A stretch of DNA of 64,000 nucleotides, taken from an uncultured Idiomarina sp. (lineage in GTDB: Bacteria > Pseudomonadota > Gammaproteobacteria > Enterobacterales > Alteromonadaceae). The position numbers and the translations under genes were made by a program. The stretch spans positions 225,862 through 289,861 of the forward strand of contig CAMPHF010000003.1 of NCBI GenBank assembly GCA_946885915.1, written 5' to 3'. How positions within the stretch are numbered: position 1 is the first letter of the stretch; every line of letters begins with the position of its first letter. Below, piece after piece: positions 8,279 to 16,475 of the stretch. The notes under the pieces were generated by a model. The model saw only the letters and a program-made list of their open reading frames with translations, did no database searches and was not told where the DNA came from.

Positions 8279-8482
8279 ATGATCCGCTGCAACTTAGCTA
8301 GGTTAATGGGTGAACAAAAGCTTCGTGTTGCTGATGTTGCACGCCAGACAGGATTGAGCAGAGCAACGATAACATTGTTATATAAGGAAACGGCTCAGAA
8401 GATTGATCTTTTAGCCATAGAAAAGCTTTGCCGTTTATTCGATTGTGAAGTGGGCGACTTATTCGAGTTGACCAGCAAATAA
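8279..8482 (+). CDS. Small XRE-family transcriptional regulator
   Basis: The 67-residue product is a single Cro/C1-type helix-turn-helix domain (LRVADVARQTGLSRATITLL) with a C-terminal CEVGDLFEL typical of short XRE proteins. ATG 8279 follows AGGAAG; the frame opens at 8237 without a good site. It ends 9 bp before hsdR, so it is the first gene of the restriction operon. By analogy with controller proteins of restriction systems it probably regulates the operon, delaying or limiting endonuclease expression. That role is inferred from position and size. Confidence 0.85.
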   Translation: MIRCNLARLMGEQKLRVADVARQTGLSRATITLLYKETAQKIDLLAIEKLCRLFDCEVGDLFELTSK

Positions 8483-8491
8483 ACAGGGAAA

Positions 8492-11400
8492 GTGATGCAT
8501 TTTAACGAAGATACACGCGTAAAAATCCCCACCATCCTTCATTTAATGAGGCTGGGCTATCAGTATCTGTCGTTGAAGGAGCAAAGCTGGGATCGGGATA
8601 CCAACATCTTCCCGAAGCTTTTCAATTCAGCAATTCTCAAAATCAATCCGGGCAAGGAACCCGAGGATGTAAGCCGCTTGCTCGAAGATCTAAAGCTGGA
8701 TCTCGACAACGAAGACCTTGGTCGAGCCTTCTTTGAGCGTCTGACAGACCGCTCTAATACCAAGCTCATTGATTTTGAAAACTTCAACAACAACAGCTTT
8801 CATGTCGTCACAGAGTTGACCTGCCAGAATGGTGATGAGGAATTCCGCCCTGACATCACTCTATTGGTCAACGGTATGCCGCTGGTCTTTATTGAGGTAA
8901 AAAAGCCCAACAACCGCGAAGGCATGCTGGCCGAACAGGATCGCATCAACAAACGTTTCCAGAACCCGAAGTTCAAGCGTTTTGCCAACATTACCCAGTT
9001 CATGATTTTCTCCAACAATATGGAGTATGACGAAGGTGATCCGGAACCTGTGCAAGGCGCTTTCTACGCCAGCAGTTCCTACCATAAGCCTGTTTTCAAT
9101 TATTTCCGAGAGGAAGAGATACTGAATCTGACTGCGTTGTTGAAGCCGGTCTCAGAGGAGGAAGAACTAAGAGTACTGAAAGATAACAATGTGGAAGTCA
9201 TTCGTAGCAACCCTGAGTTTCAGACTAATAAGCTGCCTGAACGCCCAACTAACCGGGTCTGTACCTCATTGGTTAGTCGTGGTCGCCTATCGTTTATCCT
9301 GCGCTATGCCTTGGCTTACGTGGCTGAGACTGAAGGTCTGCAAAAGCATATCATGCGCTACCCACAGTTGTTTGCTACTAAAGCCATTGAGAACAAGCTT
9401 AACGAGGGCGTTAAAAAAGGCATTATCTGGCATACCCAGGGTAGCGGTAAAACGGCACTGACCTATTATAACGTGCGCTTTTTGACAGACTATTTTCAAA
9501 AGCAACAGGTGATTCCCAAGTTCTACTTTATTGTGGACAGGCTTGACCTGCTACAACAATCTCATCGGGAATTTACAGCGCGCGGATTAACGGTGCACAC
9601 CATTAACTCCCGTGATGCCTTTGCCAAAGACATCAAAGCCACACAGGCGATTCACAACCATTCCGGCAAGCCTGAAATCACCGTAGTAAATATTCAGAAG
9701 TTTCAGGATGACCCGGATGTCTTGTCTACCAAAGACTACGACATCAACATCCAGCGGATTTTCTTTCTGGACGAAGCTCACCGCAGCTATAACCCGACAG
9801 GCAGCTTTCTGGCCAACCTGTACCAATCCGATCCCAACGCCATCAAGATCGCGCTCACGGGCACACCTCTGATCGTTGACGAGGACAAAGCCAGAAAGAA
9901 CCCGGATACCAAAGCTATAAGCTCTAAGCAGATATTTGGCGACTATATCCACAAGTACTACTACAACGCTTCCATTGTAGATGGCTACACTCTGCGCCTG
10001 ATTCGCGAAGAGATCGCCACCAACTACAAGATGGCGCTGCAACAGGCATTGGAAGATGTAGAAGTGCAAATGGGTGATGTCGATCGCAAGCTGATTTACG
10101 CTCACCCGAGCTTTGTCGAGCCCATGCTGGATTACATTGTTACCGACTTCGAGAAAAGTCGTGGAGCCCTGAATGATACCAGTATCGGCGGCATGGTCAT
10201 TTGTGACAGCTCGGAACAGGCCAAAAAGATGTTTGACATCTTCAATGGCGTTTACGCACAAACTGCCAGCTCACCCTATGAAATCAAAGATTCTGCGCAA
10301 GCCCTGATTGCAGCAGCCAAGCCAGACAGCTATGCCGCAAAAGCGAAGCAGAACAACAAGGTAAAGAGCGCAGCGCTTATTCTGCACGATATCGGCACCA
10401 AAGAAGAACGCAAAGACTGGGTAGAAGACTTCAAAGCAGGCAAGATCGACTTCCTGTTTGTCTATAACATGCTGCTCACAGGCTTCGATGCCAAGCGCCT
10501 GAAAAAGCTATATCTGGGCCGGGTCATCCGTAAGCACAACCTGCTCCAGGCATTGACACGGGTCAACCGCACCTACAAAGACTTCCGCTACGGCTATGTC
10601 GTGGACTTTGCCGACATTCGTAAAGAATTTGATGCCACTAACAAAGCCTACTTCGATGAGCTTCAATCAGAGCTGGGCGATGAAATGGAGCACTACTCCA
10701 ACCTATTCAAATCACAGGAAGAGATCGCAGAAGAAATCGAGCATATCAAAGATGTGCTGTTCCGTTTTGATATCGTCAATGCGGAAAGCTTCCAAATGCA
10801 GATCACTGAGATTCAGGATCGAGAAACGGTACTCGCCCTGAAAAAAGCCTTGGAGAACGCCAAAAGCCTGTACAACCTAATTCGTTTGCAAGGCGACTAC
10901 GAGTTACTGGAACAGCTGGACTTTGCCAAACTCAATATCCTCTATCGGGAAACCTGCGGTCACCTCGATATGCTCAACCTCAAAGAGAGCATCGAACAAG
11001 GCACCGACAACACCAACCTGCTGAATGTCGCCCTTGAAGATGTGGTATTCCGCTTTATTAAGGTAGGCGAAGAAGAATTGGTATTGGCTGACCAGTTAAA
11101 GAACACCCTGCGTCAAACCCGGGAAGCTCTGGCCAGCAACTTTGATCAACAAGACCCTAAATTTGTCAGCCTGAGAGAAGAACTGGAACGGCTTTTCAAG
11201 AAAAAGAACCTTAGTGAGGTCACACAGGATGAAATGGTGGCCAATATCGACGCCCTGAATAAAATTTATGACCGCGTTAAAGAACTGAACCGCCAGAACA
11301 ACCAGCTTCGTCAGAAGTACCTGGGCGATGCTAAATACACCCGCATTCACAAGCGTTTGCATGAACGTGGCGATATATCAGAGAACGAGCGCAAGATTTT

Positions 11401-11626
11401 TGAAGCCTTAACGGGTGTAAAGCAAGACGCCGACGAACAGGTGCTGAATAACAGCCAGATCCTGGATAACGAAAGCTATTTTGAACGCCAGATGATGCCT
11501 TTAGTCATACGGCGTTTCAAAGGTGAGCAAAAAATACCACTCAACGCCGACGCATCAAGATTTATTAATCACTTGGTGGTTGCTGAGTACCTGAAAGAAT
11601 TTCATACCGGCAGCAGAGCCTGGTAA
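8492..11626 (+). CDS. hsdR: Type I restriction enzyme, R (endonuclease/translocase) subunit
   Basis: HsdR cuts unmethylated DNA after ATP-driven translocation by the HsdR2M2S complex. The 1044-residue protein has an N-terminal PD-(D/E)xK nuclease (D121 and E135-V-K137 in DITLL...FIEVKK). Two RecA-like SF2 helicase domains follow, with Walker A TQGSGKT (about 317-323), DEAH box FLDEAH (about 425), motif III LTGTP and motif VI ALTRVNRT. A helical C-terminal domain ends the protein. All catalytic motifs look intact. The start may be GTG 8492 or the adjacent ATG 8495. It lies 9 bp after the XRE gene and 24 bp before hsdM. Confidence 0.96.
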   Translation: MMHFNEDTRVKIPTILHLMRLGYQYLSLKEQSWDRDTNIFPKLFNSAILKINPGKEPEDVSRLLEDLKLDLDNEDLGRAFFERLTDRSNTKLIDFENFNNNSFHVVTELTCQNGDEEFRPDITLLVNGMPLVFIEVKKPNNREGMLAEQDRINKRFQNPKFKRFANITQFMIFSNNMEYDEGDPEPVQGAFYASSSYHKPVFNYFREEEILNLTALLKPVSEEEELRVLKDNNVEVIRSNPEFQTNKLPERPTNRVCTSLVSRGRLSFILRYALAYVAETEGLQKHIMRYPQLFATKAIENKLNEGVKKGIIWHTQGSGKTALTYYNVRFLTDYFQKQQVIPKFYFIVDRLDLLQQSHREFTARGLTVHTINSRDAFAKDIKATQAIHNHSGKPEITVVNIQKFQDDPDVLSTKDYDINIQRIFFLDEAHRSYNPTGSFLANLYQSDPNAIKIALTGTPLIVDEDKARKNPDTKAISSKQIFGDYIHKYYYNASIVDGYTLRLIREEIATNYKMALQQALEDVEVQMGDVDRKLIYAHPSFVEPMLDYIVTDFEKSRGALNDTSIGGMVICDSSEQAKKMFDIFNGVYAQTASSPYEIKDSAQALIAAAKPDSYAAKAKQNNKVKSAALILHDIGTKEERKDWVEDFKAGKIDFLFVYNMLLTGFDAKRLKKLYLGRVIRKHNLLQALTRVNRTYKDFRYGYVVDFADIRKEFDATNKAYFDELQSELGDEMEHYSNLFKSQEEIAEEIEHIKDVLFRFDIVNAESFQMQITEIQDRETVLALKKALENAKSLYNLIRLQGDYELLEQLDFAKLNILYRETCGHLDMLNLKESIEQGTDNTNLLNVALEDVVFRFIKVGEEELVLADQLKNTLRQTREALASNFDQQDPKFVSLREELERLFKKKNLSEVTQDEMVANIDALNKIYDRVKELNRQNNQLRQKYLGDAKYTRIHKRLHERGDISENERKIFEALTGVKQDADEQVLNNSQILDNESYFERQMMPLVIRRFKGEQKIPLNADASRFINHLVVAEYLKEFHTGSRAW

Positions 11627-11650
11627 ACGTAAACCATAAAGAGCGGTAAA

Positions 11651-13285
11651 ATGGTAGAACTCGAGTTTCAACAAAAAACTAAAGCGCTGATCGACAGCCT
11701 GAAGAACATCTGTGCCCACTATGGCTTGGGCAACGACGGTAACGAATTCAAAATCATTACCCAGACCTTCCTATACAAGTTCCTCAACGACAAATTCGCG
11801 TATGAGGCGAAGCGGATCGATGAAAAGGTCGCTAATTCGGAAAAATGGGAAGAAGCCCTGGTCGCCATGAGCGAAGACGATCTGGAAATGCTGCAACTAC
11901 AAATGAGTGGTGACACCGCGCGCTTAAAGCCCCATCACTTTATCAGTTACCTATTCAGTCAGCAGAACGCCCCAAAGTTTGCCGAGCTGTTTGACGACAC
12001 ACTACGCGACATTGCCTTGACCAATAACGACGTGTTCGCCGTTAAGACCGATGGAGGCACTAAGGTCGTACTGTTTGATCGCGTCAGCGAATACATTGTC
12101 GATGAATCAAAGCGCGATGCTTTCTGCCGCGCTATCATAAACAAGCTGGTAGAGTTCAGTTTCGAACGTATTTTCACGCAAAAATTCGACTTTTACGCCA
12201 CCATCTTTGAATACTTGATCAAAGACTACAACAGCAACTCTGGTGGGAAATACGCCGAGTACTACACACCCCATGCAGTAGCACGCATTATGGCGGCCAT
12301 TCTGGTACCGGCGGATCAGCAGGGTAAAGTGAAAAACGTTAGCTGCTACGACCCTTCAGCGGGCTCAGGCACCTTGTTAATGAACGTCGCTCACGCCATT
12401 GGTGAGAACCGATGCAGTATCTACACCCAGGACATCTCACAAAAGTCATCTAACCTGCTGCGTCTTAACCTGATTCTGAACAATCTGGTGCACTCCATCC
12501 CTAATGTGATCCAGGGCAATACCGTATTACATCCCTATCACCGGGATGGCAAGGACCTGAAGAAGTTTGACTACATCGTCTCTAACCCACCATTCAAGAT
12601 GGATTTCAGCGACTTCCGCGACGAGCTGGACAGCAAAGCAAACAAAGAGCGCTTCTTTGCAGGTATCCCCAAGATTAAAGCCAAGGCCAAGGACAAGATG
12701 GAAATCTACCAATTGTTCTTGCAGCACATCATTCACTCACTCAAACCCGGCGGCAAGGCGGCAGTAGTGGTGCCGACTGGCTTTATCACGGCACAATCGG
12801 GTATCGACAAAGGTATTCGCGAATATCTGGTAAAACACAAAATGTTGGCAGGCGTGGTCTCCATGCCCTCCAATATTTTTGCCACCACCGGCACTAACGT
12901 TTCTATCCTGTTTATGGATGACAGCAACAAAGACAAGGTGGTACTGATTGACGCCTCTAACCTGGGCGAAAAAATCAAAGACGGCAAAAATCAGAAAACC
13001 GTACTGAGCCAGAAAGAAGAACAGCACATTATCGACACCTTTAATGCCAAAGAGGCAGTCGAGGACTTTTCAGTAGCAGTTGATTACGACGAGATCGAGG
13101 CCAAAAACTACTCGCTAAGCGCAGGCCAGTACTTCGATGTAAAAATAGAGTATATGGATATTACTCCCGAACAGTTTTCTGAAAAAATGCAGGGCTTTAC
13201 CAGCAACTTAGATAGCCTGTTTAGCCAATCTCGCGAATTGGAAGCAGAGATCAAGAAACAGTTGGTGGGGTTAAAGTATGAGTAA
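11651..13285 (+). CDS. hsdM: Type I restriction enzyme, M (DNA methyltransferase) subunit
   Basis: HsdM transfers a methyl group from S-adenosylmethionine to adenine N6 in the site chosen by HsdS, protecting host DNA. The 544-residue protein has the N-terminal HsdM helical domain (residues 1-140), SAM-binding motif I DPSAGSGT (about 236-243) and catalytic motif IV NPPF (312-315). It is of usual family length with no missing motif. It overlaps hsdS by 8 bp (start at 13278 within the hsdM stop region), which implies translational coupling and stoichiometric M and S synthesis. Confidence 0.96.
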   Translation: MVELEFQQKTKALIDSLKNICAHYGLGNDGNEFKIITQTFLYKFLNDKFAYEAKRIDEKVANSEKWEEALVAMSEDDLEMLQLQMSGDTARLKPHHFISYLFSQQNAPKFAELFDDTLRDIALTNNDVFAVKTDGGTKVVLFDRVSEYIVDESKRDAFCRAIINKLVEFSFERIFTQKFDFYATIFEYLIKDYNSNSGGKYAEYYTPHAVARIMAAILVPADQQGKVKNVSCYDPSAGSGTLLMNVAHAIGENRCSIYTQDISQKSSNLLRLNLILNNLVHSIPNVIQGNTVLHPYHRDGKDLKKFDYIVSNPPFKMDFSDFRDELDSKANKERFFAGIPKIKAKAKDKMEIYQLFLQHIIHSLKPGGKAAVVVPTGFITAQSGIDKGIREYLVKHKMLAGVVSMPSNIFATTGTNVSILFMDDSNKDKVVLIDASNLGEKIKDGKNQKTVLSQKEEQHIIDTFNAKEAVEDFSVAVDYDEIEAKNYSLSAGQYFDVKIEYMDITPEQFSEKMQGFTSNLDSLFSQSRELEAEIKKQLVGLKYE

Positions 13286-14549
13286 TGCGCTCAATGGAAA
13301 ACTCGGTAGCTTAGTCGCCGCAGGTGGAGGGAAAATTCATACGGGGCCGTTTGGGAGCCAACTTCACGCTTCGGACTATGTACCGCAAGGCATACCCTGC
13401 ATAATGCCCGCGAACATGAAGAATAACCGAGTTGATCTTTCTAATATTGCGTTTATAACGGAAGGTGATGCTCAACGCCTTTCAAAATATATCGTTAAAG
13501 AAAACGACATTGTCTACAGTCGAAGAGGCGATGTCACACAAAAGGCATTAATTCGCAAGCACGAAGAAGGTTACTTTTGCGGCACCGGTTGCTTATTACT
13601 CCGGCCGGGAAAAAAATTCGATGCCAGATTTTTAACCTATTACCTCAGTACTCTAAAGATACAAAATTGGATTGTCAGCCAAGCTGTTGGCGCGACAATG
13701 CCAAACTTGAATACTGGAATATTATCCAGCATACCTTTTCATGGGCCAGAGAAGCCAGATCAGGAAAGAGTTGCGAACGTGCTTTCGGCCATTGAAGAGA
13801 AGATCGAACTCAATAACCGCATTAACGCCGAACTGGAGGCCATGGCCAAAACCTTGTACGACTACTGGTTTGTACAGTTCGACTTCCCCGACGCTAACGG
13901 TAAACCCTACAAAACCTCCGGCGGCAAAATGGTCTACAACCCAACCTTAAAACGCGAAATGCCGGAGGGGTGGGAAGCGGGAAATATACTTACTGTTGCG
14001 GATCTACTTGGTGGAGGGACGCCAACAAAGACAAAACCTGAATATTGGAATGGGACGATTCCTTTCTTCACACCAAGCGACTCAGACAAAAATGTCTTTT
14101 CGGTAGCAACAGGAGATTACATAACAGATGAAGGATTAAAAAAGAGCAGCACCCGATTGTTCGAGCGACATACCGTGTTTATAACGGCAAGAGGCTCCGT
14201 AGGGCGATTAGCGCTCAATGCCGTGCCGATGGCCATGAATCAATCATGCTACGCTCTGGAGGCAAAGGATGGAGTTAGCTATACCTTTTTGTTTTTCTTG
14301 ACCAAAGAACTGATCCACCACCTTGAGGTAAAAGCGAGCGGCTCAGTATTCAATTCGATCGTATCCAATGACATTGAATTCACTAATCTTGCACTACCAA
14401 AAGAGCGCTCATTAATTGAGAAGTTTGCTGCGATAGCAGAGCCAGCCTTTGAAAAAATTGAAGCAGCAACTAAAGAGAGCCAACAGCTTTCAGCACTTCG
14501 AGACTGGCTCCTCCCCATGCTAATGAACGGCCAGGTAACAGTAGAATAA
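13278..14549 (+). CDS. hsdS: Type I restriction enzyme, S (specificity) subunit
   Basis: HsdS recognises the bipartite DNA target. The 423-residue protein shows the usual two-fold plan: target-recognition domain 1 (about 1-165), a central conserved helix (ANVLSAIEEKIELNNRINAE and the following EAMAKTLYDYWF), target-recognition domain 2 (about 235-385), and a second conserved helix ending DWLLPMLMNGQVTVE. Both recognition domains are complete, so the system should be active. The 26 bp coding for PMLMNGQVT are repeated exactly at 16429-16454, which bears on how the locus was assembled. The ATPase gene starts 12 bp downstream. Confidence 0.95.
   Translation: MSNALNGKLGSLVAAGGGKIHTGPFGSQLHASDYVPQGIPCIMPANMKNNRVDLSNIAFITEGDAQRLSKYIVKENDIVYSRRGDVTQKALIRKHEEGYFCGTGCLLLRPGKKFDARFLTYYLSTLKIQNWIVSQAVGATMPNLNTGILSSIPFHGPEKPDQERVANVLSAIEEKIELNNRINAELEAMAKTLYDYWFVQFDFPDANGKPYKTSGGKMVYNPTLKREMPEGWEAGNILTVADLLGGGTPTKTKPEYWNGTIPFFTPSDSDKNVFSVATGDYITDEGLKKSSTRLFERHTVFITARGSVGRLALNAVPMAMNQSCYALEAKDGVSYTFLFFLTKELIHHLEVKASGSVFNSIVSNDIEFTNLALPKERSLIEKFAAIAEPAFEKIEAATKESQQLSALRDWLLPMLMNGQVTVE
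14514..14539 (+). repeat. hsdS 3'-end direct repeat, copy 1
   Basis: The 26-bp segment beginning CCCATGCTAATGAACGG inside the end of hsdS recurs exactly at 16429-16454. Similarity continues, with a few changes, through the stop codon and the following AAGGAA. The two copies flank the 587-residue ATPase gene and a truncated ORF. Confidence 0.9.
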
Positions 14550-14561
14550 GGAAGTTAGGCA

Positions 14562-16325
14562 ATGAGCATAAGCCAAATCGAGATAAGGAACATCAAAGGT
14601 ATTTCGCATGAAAACTTTAACGTGCAATTGAAGGCCTACAAACCCAACCTTTTGGTTGCACCTAATGGCTTTGGAAAAAGCTCGGTCGCCACAGCATTTT
14701 CGTCGATGAACACCAAGCGAATCGATCTCGCTGAAAAAGATCATCATAAAGAGAACGATAAACTGGCACCTGAGCTTAGCATCACGGTTAACGGACAGAA
14801 GTTAATCGCAGACAAAACCAAAAACGAGATTCGACAACAGTTTGATGTGTTAGTTATCAATAGCGGCCTTACCCCGAATGCAAAAAAACACTCCAAGGGG
14901 GCGGTATCTTCCACTATTGAAGTTAAACCTATAACGATCTGCAAAATTCCAGCTAGATCTGACTTTTCATATAGACCTGCTGACGCTAAAGCCCAATTTG
15001 GTCAAAACGGAAAGATTCTGACCAACATCTCTGATCTATTAAAAGACTCAAGACTTTTGGATGCGATTCAGGGCGTCGATTTATCAAAATTCACTCAGGT
15101 TCGCATTCGGACAGCAGTTCAAGCCATAATCGACAAGGTGAACCATCAGAATGGAAGTGCATCCGTCATATCCCAATGGATATTGGATAACTGTATTCAA
15201 GAGCTTAGAGCAGTGACTATTTTAAATAGCATCTCTGAACGATTAGTCCAGTATGGTGCTGTTGATTCTGAGATTGAAGGATTTTTCACGGCTTACCAGA
15301 TTGCCTGCTTACATGCAGCCGATCCCAAAACATTTTCCGCTGCAACAGACTGGCTATATTACGTTACGGTCAAAGCACATTATCAAGACTTGCTGGCCAA
15401 TTTCAAAAGCTCGACCTGGCAATGGGCTAAAGTTGAAGAAACCAAAAAAAAGAAAGAGCTGGTTATCAACTTCCCCAAAGCCCACCAATTATCGAACGGA
15501 CAGCGAGACATCATCACGCTTGTGGTTCAGCTCCATAAAACCTTATACGAAGGCAGCAAGAAACCGCTCATATTGGTCATCGATGAGGTATTTGATTACT
15601 TGGATGACGCTAATCTAGTAGCCTTCCAATACTACGTCACTTCAATTATTGAAAAATACAAAGCACGTAACCAAGTAATTTATCCAATAATACTGACACA
15701 CCTTGATCCTGGCGTATTCTTTGATTTCTGCTTTAACAAACATAAGATCCAGATTAATTACCTATTATCGAAACCCATTGGCAAGTCTAAGGATATTTTG
15801 AAGTTAGTAGAGTTCAGGGATTCTGATCAATATGCAGATATGGTGCAACCGATTAGGGATTTCCTCGACAAACACTGGTTCCATTTCCATCCGGATGCGC
15901 ATGAAATAGCAGATGAATGGCCCAATTTTCTTCGCAATGAATGGAAGAGTTCTGATTCATTCAAAGATTATTTCAGCAATGAACTTAACAGGTATCTGAC
16001 CAACAAAAACTATGATGCCGTCGCTGTTTGCTTCGCTGTACGGATTGTTATCGAGCAGATGGTTTATTTCCTTTTACCAGATACTGATTGGCAAGAAAAA
16101 TTTATTGCGGAACATGGAACGTCCAACAAACTTGAAGTGGCTTCTAGCGCTGGAGTTGATATTCCTGAAAGCTATTTCTTGCTTGGCCTAATCTACAACA
16201 CCAACTTACATTGGAACCAAGGGCGTGACTATGTATCCCCGCTCGTATCCAAACTTAGCCACCCTACAATTAAGCAGTTAGTTGCAAATGTTGCTTCGGC
16301 AGCTGAAAATCAAGGGAACCCATGA
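14562..16325 (+). CDS. RM-associated ABC/SMC-type ATPase, 587 residues
   Basis: The protein has an ABC/RecF-like nucleotide-binding fold split by a helical insertion: Walker A APNGFGKSS (33-41), an ABC-type signature LSNGQRD (about 310-316), Walker B LILVIDEV (about 336-343) with the catalytic glutamate, and a switch-histidine region ILTHLDPG. The insertion is short and lacks a long coiled coil or zinc hook. The last 170 residues form a separate, probably helical domain. AAGGAAG precedes the ATG, 12 bp after hsdS, so it is in the operon. Such ATPases commonly serve as sensors or cores of anti-phage systems; no known system is recognised here. Base composition is visibly more AT-rich than hsdRMS. 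Confidence 0.8.
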   Translation: MSISQIEIRNIKGISHENFNVQLKAYKPNLLVAPNGFGKSSVATAFSSMNTKRIDLAEKDHHKENDKLAPELSITVNGQKLIADKTKNEIRQQFDVLVINSGLTPNAKKHSKGAVSSTIEVKPITICKIPARSDFSYRPADAKAQFGQNGKILTNISDLLKDSRLLDAIQGVDLSKFTQVRIRTAVQAIIDKVNHQNGSASVISQWILDNCIQELRAVTILNSISERLVQYGAVDSEIEGFFTAYQIACLHAADPKTFSAATDWLYYVTVKAHYQDLLANFKSSTWQWAKVEETKKKKELVINFPKAHQLSNGQRDIITLVVQLHKTLYEGSKKPLILVIDEVFDYLDDANLVAFQYYVTSIIEKYKARNQVIYPIILTHLDPGVFFDFCFNKHKIQINYLLSKPIGKSKDILKLVEFRDSDQYADMVQPIRDFLDKHWFHFHPDAHEIADEWPNFLRNEWKSSDSFKDYFSNELNRYLTNKNYDAVAVCFAVRIVIEQMVYFLLPDTDWQEKFIAEHGTSNKLEVASSAGVDIPESYFLLGLIYNTNLHWNQGRDYVSPLVSKLSHPTIKQLVANVASAAENQGNP

Positions 16326-16438
16326 TGAGTTATCAAGCCGAATTTACGGGATGGAGTTCGCTCACAATAGAAGACCTTCTTGTCGCATACCGAAAAGCAA
16401 AAGCCGACTGTTTCTTCGAAAACACCTTCCCATGCTAA
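16322..16438 (+). pseudogene. Truncated 5' end of a third cassette gene (38 codons)
   Basis: ATG 16322 overlaps the ATPase stop as ATGA, a typical coupled start. It opens a frame reading MMSYQAEFTGWSSL, then TIEDLLVAYRKAKADCFFE and NTFPC, before TAA at 16436-16438. The last codons fall in the duplicated hsdS 3' end, so the gene was cut there by recombination. The start resembles, from memory only, the N-terminus of some defence-associated reverse transcriptases (xxDLLxAYRKAKxDCFFE); I cannot verify this. The remnant is too short to be functional on its own. Confidence 0.55.
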
Positions 16439-16464
16439 TGAACGGCCAGGTAACTGTGAAATAA
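16424..16464 (+). pseudogene. hsdS 3'-end fragment (second copy)
   Basis: In the frame used by hsdS this segment reads LPMLMNGQVTVK and stops, matching the final residues of the intact hsdS (LPMLMNGQVTVE). The 26-bp exact core is 16429-16454. It is a scar of a former specificity gene or of a duplication. It supplies the sequence just before the 871-residue ATPase, including the region of its ribosome-binding site. Confidence 0.85.
16429..16454 (+). repeat. hsdS 3'-end direct repeat, copy 2
   Basis: This is the exact 26-bp partner of 14514-14539. It lies between the truncated ORF and the 871-residue ATPase gene. Recombination between the copies would delete the 587-residue ATPase and restore a simple hsdS-ATPase order. 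Confidence 0.9.
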
Positions 16465-16475
16465 AAGGAATTTTT

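Noticed and set aside
9587..10261. 224-codon open frame opposite hsdR
   Set aside because: It lies wholly inside a gene with all catalytic motifs intact and has no start signal; a shadow frame.
16380..16475. Longer N-terminus for the 871-residue ATPase
   Set aside because: The extra 32 codons read through the hsdS scar and the truncated ORF, and a good ribosome-binding site precedes ATG 16476.
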